Part shown: piece by piece, positions 1 to 12,100 of the stretch | How the letters are laid out: each line of letters opens with the position of its first letter | Numbering within the stretch: the first letter of the stretch is position 1 | NCBI GenBank assembly: GCA_001662425.1 | Contig: BDDC01000037.1 | Location: 75,817 to 139,816 of the forward strand | Direction: 5' to 3' | Length of the DNA: 64,000 nt | From: Chlamydomonas sphaeroides | Taxonomy: Eukaryota > Chlorophyta > Chlorophyceae > Chlamydomonadales > Chlamydomonadaceae | Notes under the pieces: generated by a model | Database searches by the model: none | Told to the model about the DNA's origin: nothing | The model's input: the letters and a program-made list of their open reading frames with translations, nothing else | Translations under genes and position numbers: made by a program

Positions 1-158
1 CGCGACGCGATGCCCCCGCTTGACATGCCCCTCCGCTGGTCATGATCCCCTCCCCTCCGCTGGTCATGATCCCCTCCCCTCCGCTTCCCTCCGCCTCTCC
101 CCCTCCACCTCGGCACGGCCCGTGTCACCCCTCACTCTGCATGCACGCCCGCCCTCAG

Positions 159-3100
159 GCGCTGCTGGGCGGCAACCTGGAGATGGCGGCACTCATGATG
201 GACCCCGCGGTGCGTTGGCCGGGGGGTCCTGGGAGGCTGCGGGCGGTCTCCGGTCTGAGAGCATGAGCCGGGGCAGCAGGCCGGAGCCTGGCTGTCAAGG
301 GCATTGGCAAGCGCGTTGGCAAGGGCATGTCCTTGATGGACCCCGCGATGCGGAGGTCGGGGGATAGCAAGCAGCAGGCAGGGGCAGGGGCAGGGGCCGC
401 GGCCCCTGCGGGGCTCGCACGCCGGTGCGCCGCAAGGCGCGGCCGCCGGCTTTGCTGCCTCCCCGCTGCCTGCCCCAACACCCCCTGCTCCACCCTTCGC
501 AGGGGTACGGCAGCGTCGTGCCGCTGCTGACTCGCTCCCCCGCTCCCCTGCTCCCCTGCCCCCCTGCCCCATCCCACGGCCGCGCCCCCCGCAGGAGTTT
601 GACGACTTTGTGGCGGGCGAGCCGCCGCTGCGCCGCCTGCACCTGCGGACCATGTTCCGCGCGCGGCTACTGGTCAACAGCAACCGCTTCTCGTACATCA
701 TGCTGGCCATCATCGTGGCCAACACCGTCTTACTGGCCATGGAGTACGACGGCATGAGCGAGTCGTACTCCAACGCGCTGGTACGGCAGTACGCCCGCGG
801 TGGCGCCCCGCCGCTCAGCCAGCCCTGCCGCCGCGTGCTGCCGCTGCGGCGTGCCGGCGCCCCGCCCTGCCGCTGCCTCCCATTGCTTCCACCTCCCAAC
901 AACGTCCCCCATTCTCGCGCCGCTCGCTCCCCTATCCCGCCCACCAGACCATCGGCAACTACGTCTTCACGGGCCTCTTCACGCTGGAGATGGCCATCAA
1001 GCTATTTGGCATGGGGCTGTGGGACTACATCAAGGCAAGCGGCAGCGGCCGCACCGGGGCTCATGGGGCTCAGGGGGCTCAGGGGGCTCCTGGGGCTCCT
1101 GGGGCTCTGGGGGCTCATGAGGCCCGTGCGCGCGCCGGGTTGATGCCGGGGTAGTGCCTGCCGGGCTGGGGATGTCCGGAAGGGGCAGCAGTGGCCTCAA
1201 CACCTCCCGCGCTCTCCCCCGGCTATATGCCACCCGCCGCCACCGGCTGTGAGCCCCTTGCCTGTCAGAGCCCATGACTCGGGAGTCATGGCTCGGAGTT
1301 GGCAGACTAATTGCGTATGCCCGCGGCGCCACGATCGTCCTTTTCCGCGGTCCGCAGGACGCCTTCAACCTGTTCGATGCGGTGGTGGTGCTCATGTCCT
1401 GGATCGAGATCCTGCTCAGCGTGCTCAGCTCCGCCACCTCCCTCAAGTGAGCGCCTGGGCCGCGGGGCCGCCGGGGCCGGGGGCAGGCTGTGGAGGGCCC
1501 CGGGCGTTAAAGCTCCGAGTGCGTGTGTAGGCGCGGGTGGCCGAGCGCCGCGTAAGGGCGGGCATGGCACCCCTCACGGCAGCGCCGTCTCGCGCCCCTC
1601 ACGCCCGTCGGCGTCCGCACGAGCGCCTAGAGCTGCCCAGCGCGCGTCCTTCCCTCCAACGCATCAGGGCACCGCCCCTTTGGAAATCCCACGCCGTTCC
1701 CACACGCTGCTCCGCTCCCATCCGCATTGCAGCGCGCTGGCCGCGCTCCGCGCCTTCCGCGCGCTGCGGCTGCTCAAGGCCTTCCGCTACCTGGGCCCGC
1801 TGCGCAAGATAGCGACCATGCTGCTGGCGGCCTTCAGCAGCTTCGCGGCCATCGCCGTGCTCATTGGGCTGTTCTGGGTGAGCGACACGGGCGGGCCGGA
1901 GTGGGGCATGGCCAGAGCCCGAGCCGTGGCAGTGATGCGAGGGGCCCTGGCCTTACTGGGCGGCCTGACTTGACGCAGGCTGGGCCTGTGGGACCTGGCG
2001 CGCGAGCCCATTGCATTTGCATTTGGAGCCCTGACACGTGTTCCCGCTCTCGCGCTGGCCCGTGCGCAGATTGTGTTTGCCATCGTGGGTCTGCACGTGT
2101 TTGGTGCGCTGCCGCTGGAGCGCGAGCCCTACCCCAACTTCGACACCTTCCTCAACTCCCTCGTCACCACCTTCAACGTGAGCGGCTCCTCCTCGGGGCG
2201 GCAGGGCCGCACGACGCCTGCTGGCCGACGCGGGTCGGCGCACGACGGGGCTGCCCCGCCCCCTGCACGATGCTGTGGCAGCGGCCGCCTCTCGGGTACT
2301 TGCGTTGCCCTGCCCCGTGTCCCTCCAGCTGCTCGCGCTGGGCAACTGCACGGCCGTGCCCCATGCTGCCATGCACGATGCGCAGAACGCGGTGCTGTGT
2401 CCGCGCTCACGTCGCTTTCACCGCTCGCGGCCCTTCAGGTGCTGACGCTGGAGAACTACCAGGACAACATGTTTAACACGGTTCGTGCCTCCAACTTTGG
2501 CGCCGCCGCTTTCTTCGTGTCCTGGATCCTGGTGGGCAAGTACATCCTGCTCACGCTGTTCCTGGCCGTCACGCTCGAGGCCTTCGAGGCCAAGTACGAG
2601 ACGCAGGTACGGCGCAGGCCGGCGGTCGTGCCGCACCGCGCTGCAGGGCAGCGGCTTGCGGGGCTCGCAACCTCTCGTCGCCCGCTCACGCCTGCCCGGT
2701 TTCTCTTTGCGCCCCTACAGGGGCCAAACACAAGCTGGGCGAGCCGCATGCGCAGCGCCATGGGCAGCGCCGTGGGGTCCGTGGTGGGATCCGTGCGGCG
2801 TAGCATGGAGGGGCGCGGCAGCCGCCGCTCCTCAATCGGCGGCTCCATTGCCGCCTCGTCGGGCATAGCGACGCCCACGGAGCGCCCGCCGCCGCTGCCG
2901 CCGCCGCCGTCGCTGCCCATGATCGTGGCGGCCATGGCAGCGGCTGGGCACCCCGTCGCTCCCCCCACCGTGCCGCCGCCGGCGCCCGCCGGCCACCGGG
3001 GCTCGGCTGCGGAATGGTCGCGGCCGGCGCCTGGCGCCGACGCCAGCGGCGGCGGTGCCGTCAACGGCAGCGGCAACATCAGCGCCGACGGCGCCGTCGC

Positions 3101-6100
3101 CATGTACGACAGCGCCAGCAGCACCCACGCCGTCCCCATCGGCGGCGCGCCTGACTCGGCGGCGCCGGCGGCCGGCGCCACCAGCAGGCGCTTGGCGCCA
3201 GGTCCTCTTGGGGAAGCCACGGAGCGAGAGCGCCGCGGCAGTCGCAAGGGCGCTGCCGGCGACGCGGGTGGTGGCAGCGGCAGCGCCGCCGCCGCCGTCA
3301 GCCCTTACATCTTGCCGGTCTCGTCCCCTCGCGGTGCGGCCGCCGCCGCCGCCGCTGCCGCGGCTAGGCGCTCCTCGCAGCAGGGCCGAAGCGCTAGCCA
3401 GCAGGGCGACCTGCCCCTGGCGGCGGCAGCGGCGTCAAACCCGCCGGCGGCGGCCGCGCCGCCGCCGCCAGGCCTAGCCTACCTCCGCGGCTACGAGCAG
3501 CAGCAGGCCGCCAAGCGCAGCCCTCGCGGCGCCACTTCCAAGGCCGGCAGCGGCGTAGGGTCCGTGACACCTCGCTCGCAGGCCGCTGCGGCGCCGCCAG
3601 CGCCGCAGGCCCCGCCGCCGTCGCCACCACCGCCGTCGCATGCCCCAGAGGCGCCACCACCCGCCGAGGCCGCCGCCGCGGCGCCCCAGCTCGCGCGTGC
3701 GCCCTCGCCGACTGCAGTAGTTGACTCTGCCGCGGCGGAGCCGTCAGTCGGGCCCAGCCGTACACCTGTCACGGACTCGTTCCGGGCTCGGCTGCCCTCA
3801 GAAGAAATGAACCAGACGGTGATGCCGTCATTCCGGCCCGGCACGGGCAGCCGTACCCCAGTGACGGACTCATTCCGGGCCCGGCTGCCCACACGTGACC
3901 TGGAAGCGTACGAAGATCGGTCCACGCCGACGCCGCGAGGCCCTGCGCGCGCGCCGTCGCCGCCAGCGCAGCCTGCGGCCCCGGTCCCGCCGCTGGCGCC
4001 ACGCCCACCCGCCGGCCGGCCGCCGGCGCTGCGGCTGGCCGCCGGCGGCACGGCGACGGCGGTGAGGGCCCGCACGCCGACCGAGGAGCTGGAGGAGGTG
4101 GTTGGGCTGCTGGAAGGGCCGCCGGTGCTGCCGTCGCCGGCGGCGCGGCGGGAGATGGGGATGCTGCCGGCGCACGGCTTCACGCCGGCGCTGGCGTCGC
4201 TGGCGTCAGCGTCGCGCGATGGCGCCTCCGGCGCCGCCACAGCCGCCGCGGCGGCGGTGGCCGTTGCTGCTGCCGCGCAGGACGAGGCGGAGCCGGCGCC
4301 GTCTCTGCCGCAGCGGGACAGCGGGCAGCTCGTGATTGCTCGGGGCCTGGGTCGGCACAGTAGCATCGGGACGGGTCACGGTGTAATCCACGCCGCCACG
4401 GCCGCAGCCGGTGGTGGCAATGTGGCACCGGCGCCGCCAGTGGAGGACGGCGAAGACGAGGCGCTGGAGGAGGAGGAGCGCCGCGCCGCCAGCATCAGCA
4501 GTCGGGCTACCGGCAGCGCGGCTGGCGGCGCCGCCGCCGCCTCGGTGGGCGGCGGCCGGCGGGCAAGCGCCGCCAGCGTCGCGACGACGCACAGCATGGT
4601 TGGGATTGACGATGACGATGATGACGACGACGGAGGCGACGGCGACGTCCTGTCCCGCCTCCGCCAGCGCGCCTCCGTCGCCAACGGCGCCGCCGGCCAG
4701 CCTACCCACATGCGGCCACGGCCGTACACGGCAGTGCCTGCCGGCGTGCACCATCACGCTCACTTTGCGCCGGACCCGACGGAGTCTCCACCGCCGACGG
4801 CGGAAGCTGTACCGGCGGCGGCGCCGGCGCCGGCGGAGCCGCCGCCTGTCCCGCGCGACAGAGCTGCGACGCCGCCAGCTGCGGCGCCGGCGCCGGCCAC
4901 AACAAAGTCGCCGTCGCCGTCGCCGCCTCGGCCTGGCGACGGCATCCGAGGCCCGCCCGCGCTGCCGTCGCCGGCCTCGCCGGCGGAGGCGCCGGCGCGC
5001 GCCTCCGGCCAGCGCCGGCGCAGCGGGCTCAGCGGCGCGGCCACGTCCGACGGCGCCGCCACGTCCGACGCCCGCGGCGACAGCAGCGACGACGGTCAAG
5101 GCCTCATGCGCGATGACGACCCGCTCCTTGTGGCGCTGGCCGCGACGCGCGACAGGCTGCTCAGGTCATCGGCGACGGCGCCGCCGCTGAGGCAGGACCC
5201 GGCGCCGGCGGCGGCGGCGGCACGTGGCGCCCGCCCCAGCGCATCGCAGCGGCAGTCGCCGCAGCTCTTGCGCCATGTGAGCGGGCAGGCGCGCGGCCTG
5301 AGCGGCGTGACGGAGGAGGACAGCGCTGCAGGGGCTCCGCCGCCGGCGCCGGCGCCCGTGCCGGACCCCGCGGCGCCGTCGATGCGCCGAGCCAGCGCGG
5401 ACGAGGGCGCCGGCGCCGGCGCGGCGGCAGCGCCCGGGCGCAACAGCATCAGCCCCGTCGGCTCCTCCACGCCGATCGCTGCGGCGCCGGCGCAGCCGCC
5501 GGCAGGCAAGTCCCCCTCCCCGACACCTGCAGCACCCCCGCCGCCAGCGGACGCTATGGCAACGCCGCAGCCGGAGGGGCCAGAGGGGCCGGCGGCCATC
5601 ACCGCCGGTGCTGACGGCGCGCCGCCGGCTTACGCCGGCGGGCCGTCGCCGTTCGCCTCGCCCGCAGCCGCCATCTCGGGCCCAAGTGCCGCCGCTGGCG
5701 AGGGCACGCCGCGGCGCAATAAGGGCCGTGTGTCAATGGTGCTGCCGCCGGAGACCGCAATCCTTGGCGCGCCCGGCGAGCGGCCGTCGCCGGGTACGGC
5801 ACGGTCCGGCGGCTACAACCGTACGGCATCGGACGCGTCGGGCCTGGCGCTGCTGGACGAGTCAGACAGCCTGGCGTCGTTTGCGACCAGCAGGGCCGAG
5901 ACCACTGTGGAGGGTGCGCACGGGTACAGGGGTACCGCGAGGTCTGAGTGTGTTGGACCAGGGCTGAGGGCGGGGATGTGATTGGGGTGTATCACGGCAA
6001 GCTGCCCTCGGGCAACAGCCTCCTTCGTCGGACGCTAGTGCGTGGTTTAGACGCGGCATGCCGGGCCGCCAGCCAACGAGCGTTTACCGCCGTGTTGCCC

Positions 6101-9100
6101 TCGATCGCCTTTCGCCTCACCACGCCGCAGAGGAGCCAAGGCCCAGGGCGCGCGCCTCAGCCACCGGCGCGCAAGTAGGCGACGGCGCCGACGGCAAGGC
6201 ACGCGGCAGCGTCGACGGCGTCGACGGCGCGGCGGCGGCGGCGGCCGACGGCGGCGGCGAGGTGGAGCTGGCCGACGGCGCCGCCGCCGATGGCGCCGCC
6301 GACAAGGACGGCAAGGGCCACAAGCACAAGCACAAGCACCACGACACGCGCATCCCGCTGGAGGGCAAGACGCTGTTCCTAATCGGGCCCGACAACAGGC
6401 TGCGCAAGAAGACGTACCGCATGGTGTACGGCAGGTACGGCAGGCGGGCGTGCCGCGGTACTCGGCGGTGAACTTTGGTCGTCGTGCGTGCACGGCGCCG
6501 CGGCGGAAGGCCGCTCCCGTGCGGGCTGGGCCCTGCCACAGTCGTCAGCACCGGCCTTAACCTCCCGGCGGTATCCCCGTTACTCCAACCCCTGCTGCCC
6601 GCCAGGCCTTTCGAGTACACGCTCTTCGTCATCATCGTCATCAACTGCGGTGAGCCCGCCACGCCACGCCGCGCCGCGCCGCAGACAGCCGCCAGCTCGC
6701 CGCCGCAATGCGCGGCTGCCAGCCGCGTCCCTTCCATCCCTGCCATTGCCAACGCCCCCCACGCGCCCCTGCCCCTCCCCTCCCCGCCCTGCCCCGCCCC
6801 AACGCCCCGCCCNNNNNNNNNNNNNNNNNNNNNNNNNNNNNNNNNNNNNNNNNNNNNNNNNNNNNNNNNNNNNNNNNNNNNNNNNNNNNNNNNNNNNNNN
6901 NNNNNNNNNNNNNNNNNNNNNNNNNNNNNNNNNNNNNNNNNNNNNNNNNNNNNNNNNNNNNNNNNNNNNNNNNNNNNNNNNNNNNNNNNNNNNNNNNNNN
7001 NNNNNNNNNNNNNNNNNNNNNNNNNNNNNNNNNNNNNNNNNNNNNNNNNNNNNNNNNNNNNNNNNNNNNNNNNNNNNNNNNNNNNNNNNNNNNNNNNNNN
7101 NNNNNNNNNNNNNNNNNNNNNNNNNNNNNNNNNNNNNNNNNNNNNNNNNNNNNNNNNNNNNNNNNNNNNNCCCCACGTGCACCCCGGCTCGCCCCTGGAC
7201 CAGTTCCTGTACTACGGCAACGCGGTGCGTCAGGGAACGGAAACCGCACCCGCCCTGACCCACGGGGCTGCCGCGCAGCCGCCCGCCGGCCAGGCCGACC
7301 GCAGCCCCCTGCTGCTCCTGTGGCCCCGCCTGCGGCCCGCCGCGTGTTGCGCTCAGCACGACGCTGCAGCGGCCCTGCTCGCTCCACCGCTGCCCCACGT
7401 GCGAGCCGCTGTACGCGCGCCCTCCGCTTCCGCTGTAGCCTGCCCGACGGCAGCCCCTGCGTTGCTCCGCGGGCGCTGTGCCCCCCGTGACCCGCTGCCT
7501 TGTGGCCCTCCTCCGCCCCCTCCGCCCCTCCTGCCGCAGGTGTGCACGGGCATCTTCACGGTGGAGCTGATGGTCAAGGTGTACGCGTGGACGTTCACGA
7601 GGTACATCAAGGACGTCACCAACCAGGCGAGTGGCCGGCGGCTGGTAGGGGGGGTGACCCGCACGGCGCTGGGCAGCTCGCCACGTGCCACGTGCCACGT
7701 GCCACACCGCAGCTCGCCACGTGCCACACCGCCGCCTGCTGTGTCCCGCCGCCCGACCCGCTCCAGCCACCGCTCTCTAACCTTTCCTAACCGCACCCTA
7801 CCCGTTCCCCAACCGCTCCCCAAACCGCAGGTTGACTTCCTGGTGGTCGTGACAGGCCTGCTGGAGCTCTCGCTGACCGCGGTGGACCTCTCGGTACGGC
7901 ACGACACGCCCGGCGTCACCCCGCTTGCCCTGGATGCTGTCACGCTGGGAGCGGACAGCCACGCCAGCCGCTGTATCCTTGCGCTCAGCCACCCAACCTG
8001 CCCACGGCCCTGCTTGCTGCCGTCCCTCCCCGCCCCTCACCCCATCCCACCGCCGCCCCTCAGGCCGTGGCCGCGCTGCGCGTGCTGCGCGCGCTCAAGC
8101 CGCTGCGGCTGCTGACTCGATCCGCCGGCATGCGGCTGGTGTTCAAGTCGGTGCTGCTGTCGCTGAGCGCCATGGCGCACGTGTCGGTGCTGTGCGTCAT
8201 GTTCCTGCTCATCTTCGCCATCCTGGGCGTGCAGCTCTTCAGCGGCAAGCTGTACAGGTGCGCGTAGGGGAGGGGGCCGGTGGAGGGGCAGGGGAGGAGG
8301 GTGTGGGAGAGCGGCTGCCTTTGGATTGCGCGTCTGGGTGGGTTGCGGCGCCCGGCGCGGGTGCGGCAGCGGGGGCGCAAAGAGTGGCCGCAGCTGCCCT
8401 GCCTGCAGTGTCGCTCCCCTTTGGTTCGCGGCTTCTCAAGCACCTGTGCTAACCCAACCCCGTCCGCCGCTTGCTTCCGCCGCTCCGCAGCTGCAACGAC
8501 GACACCGTGTCCGGCGTGGACACATGTGTAGGCAACTTCACGGACCCCGCCACCAACGCCACGCTCACCCGCGAGTGGACAAACATCTGGCCCAACTTCG
8601 ACCACGGTGCGGCGGGGCCCACGCTGCTGGGGAAGCTGCGCGGGGGACAGGGCCGGCGCAAAAATTGACCCCTGGGGTTGGCACAGCGTGCGGGCGAGAA
8701 GGAACTTTCCCGCTGCCAACCGACACCACCAACCGCCAACCGTTTCTGTTGCAGTCGGCAACGCGCTCATGGCGTGCTTCGTGGTGGCCACGCTCAACGG
8801 CTACGCGGAGCTGATGCAGGCCTGCATGAGCGCGCCGCCCAACAAGGGCGAGCAGCCGCGGCTCAACGCCAACCCGGGCGCCTTTTTCTGGTGCGTAGGC
8901 CCAGGCCCAGCCAGGGACGGGTGCTGGGGGAGGCCCGCCGAGGGGCACGCCGGGTCCGGCTGGTGTTGCGCTTCTCGTTTGCTGCGTGCTGTCCCCTCGC
9001 TGCTGTCAGCTCACCTGTGTCCGCTGCTGCGGCCTCGCGCACCGCTGCGTCCCCGCCACCCGACAGGTTCGTGGGCTTTGCGGTGATCGTGGCCTTCACG

Positions 9101-12100
9101 CTGCTCAACCTGTACGTGGGAGTCATCTTCTCCCAGTTCAGCAAGATCCGCAACATGAGCACCACCGGCTCCGCCTTCCTCACCAGCAACCAGCAGGTGC
9201 GGCGGCAGCTGGTAGTGAGGTCCATGGACGGTGCTGTCGAAGTATGCGGCAGCAGGGCGCGGGGCGCTGTGTGCTGGGAGCCCGAGACCCCTCCCGGCAA
9301 AGCCACACCGGCCGCAGGCCGCTCGCCGCTCCGCACTGCAGCCCTCTCACGCCACGCCACGCCACGCCACGCCACGCCACGCCACGCCACGCCACGGTCG
9401 CACCCTCGTCCCGCCGCAGGAGTGGGTGGAGCTGAGCAAGATGGTGTTCCGGCTGCGGCCGCCAGAGAAGAGCGCGCTGCCGCGTGGCCGCATGCGGCTG
9501 CGCGTGTGGCGGCTGGTGCAGAGCGCCGCCTTTGAGCGGGTCATGATGGTGATCATCGTGCTCAACGTCATTCTGCTGGCCGCCACCTGGTACGGCCAGC
9601 CCGCGGCGGCGGAGTTCGTGCAGGTGCGTCCGGGCCCGGGCGGCGGCGGGGGCGGGCGAGCTGGGGAGCGGCTAGGCGGCTGGGCATGGGGAGCGAGAGG
9701 GAGGCAGGGCAGCGGTGGGAACGGAGGGAGCGCGGGGGCAGAGCCCACGGAGCGAGGCAGCGCCGCAAGGGGAGCACATAGGCGCGGCTTGGCCGCATAG
9801 CGCGAGCGGCCGGCGACCCGCTGCCTGGCCTACCCCTGACCCGTCGATAAAACCCAGTTGACCGCCGCGCCGCACCTGCCGACGGCAACCCACACACCCC
9901 GCAGGCCCAGCTCAACATCGCCTTCACCGCCATCTACGTGGCCGAGGCGGTGCTCAAGCTGTACGGCCTGGGCCGCAAGGTGTACTTCAAGGACCCCTGG
10001 AACCGCTTCGACTTTGTCCTGGTACGACTGCCGTACAGACGGCCGCGCCCACGCCCAAGCCGTGCGTGCCCTGCCGTACCTCACCACGCCTGCCCCTGCT
10101 CCGTTACTCCCGCGGTATTCCCCCTGCCTTCCCTGCCCACCCCCAACCCCGCCCCTCCAGGTACTGGCAGGCGTGCTCGATGTGGCGCTGTCGTACCTGC
10201 ACACCGGCTTCCTGCGCGTGCTGCGCATATTCCGCCTGCAGCGCCTGCTGCGGGTCATGCGGCTCGTGCGCAAGAGCAAGGTGAGCAACCGCGGCAGGGC
10301 CACGGCGTCGCCTGGCACGACACGGGGGCTGCGGCAGGGGCTGCGTCTGCTGCGCCCAACCGCGGCTGGGCGGGCAGAGGCCTGAGCTGCCTGTATCAGC
10401 ATGTGAACCTGGATCTGTACCTTGATCGCGTGATCGCAGGGCATCAAGACGCTGTTCCAGTCGCTCGTCATGTCGCTGCCGGCCTTCGGCAACGTCGGCG
10501 CACTCATCGGCATCTTCTTCTTCATGTGCGTCAGCGGCCGCCGGCCGCCCCAGGGGTTGGGCCGGGGCCGAACTGCCGCCGGCGTGGGCGCCCGTCTGCA
10601 GCGCTGTGGCCTGGCCACTTGCCCCTGCACCTGCCTAGCCCGCAAGCGCCGTGGCTGTCGTTGCTCATGCGGGCTTCTGTTTCTGACGCACGGCACCCCG
10701 CACCTGGCCCTGCCTGCCCCGCCCCTCCCTGGCCCCTGCCCACACAGGTACGCGTACGTGGGCGTGATGCTGTTCGCCGACGTGCGGCAGGACGACAACA
10801 TGGCCATCAACTCCTCCGTCAACTTCCAGAACTTCCTGTACGCGCTGTCGGCGCTGTTCCGGGTGGCCACCGGCGACAACTGGACCGACGTCATGTACGG
10901 CTGCATGATCCAGGTACGGCAGTACGGTGGCTAGAGCTGGCGGGCCGTAGGCCGAACCGCCACTCCTGCCCGAGTTCTGCCTGCGACACGCCACGCTGTC
11001 CCCCAAAACCCCAATGCTGCATGCTTGTGGCATGACACGGGAGGCCCTTTCGGGTGACTGCATGCGTCATGGCCCTGTCTCCAACGCCCCCTCCCTAACT
11101 CCCGCAGCCGCCCGACTGCACCAAGTCCGCTGGCGACTGCGGCTCCTACCTGTCGGTGCCCTACTTCCTCACCTTTTTCCTCATCATCGCCGTCATCATG
11201 CTCAATCTGTTCACGGCAGTCATCATCGAGAACTTCGAGAAGACGCACGAGCAGGACGCGTGGAGGCTGACGCCGCAGGTGCGAGGTCGGAGGCTGCGGC
11301 TGGGGCTGGGGCCGGCAGCAGACGCCTGCTCGGGGTGCTCGGCTCGGGGCCCAAGTCCACGATACCTGCATCGTCGGCTCATGGCTGTTGCGGCGCGGCA
11401 CTTCCGCCCACTCCCTCGTCACACCTCCCGCCCACCCTAGCGGTTGGCTCCTACCCCTGCTGCCCACGCCGCTGGTCCCCTTGCTCCACCCGGCTTCCCT
11501 CCCTCCCTTTCCCTCAGAACCTGGAGGACTTTGTGCTGCTGTGGTCCGAGTACGACGACGGCAGCGGCTCCATCGAGCCGCATGCGCTGGAGGAGCTGCT
11601 GCTGCGGCTGGACCCACCGCTGGGGCTGGGCCAGTACGCCGACAACAAGGAGGTCCTCAGGTGGGGCTGCTGAGGATGAGGAGGCTGCTGCCACTGCTGC
11701 TTGGGCATCGCACGTACGCCTGCCGTGCCAGCACGGACCGCCCTTGGGCGGCTGCCTCGATGCGAGGGCCTGTGCGTGATAGTGCAGAGGATGCTCCGCA
11801 GTCGGTGTCGGACATTCTCGCGCCTGCAAGGAGCCCACCTCCGCCGAGTTCCCCTCGCTTGACCCCACGCCGTCCCCTGCCGTACGATGTATGACAGGTT
11901 TGTGTACGACCTGGACATCCCGCTGGTGGCCGGCCGCGTGCCGTTCCACAAGACCGCCTTTGAGCTGGTCAAGCGGACTAGCCAGGTGGAGATCCCGCAG
12001 GGCCAGCTCAAGGTAAGGGAGGGCAGGGTAGAGGGGCTGGGGAAAGTGGGAGGGACGGAAGCACAAGGGGGCTTGACGCAGGAGGAGGGGCTGGGGAACC

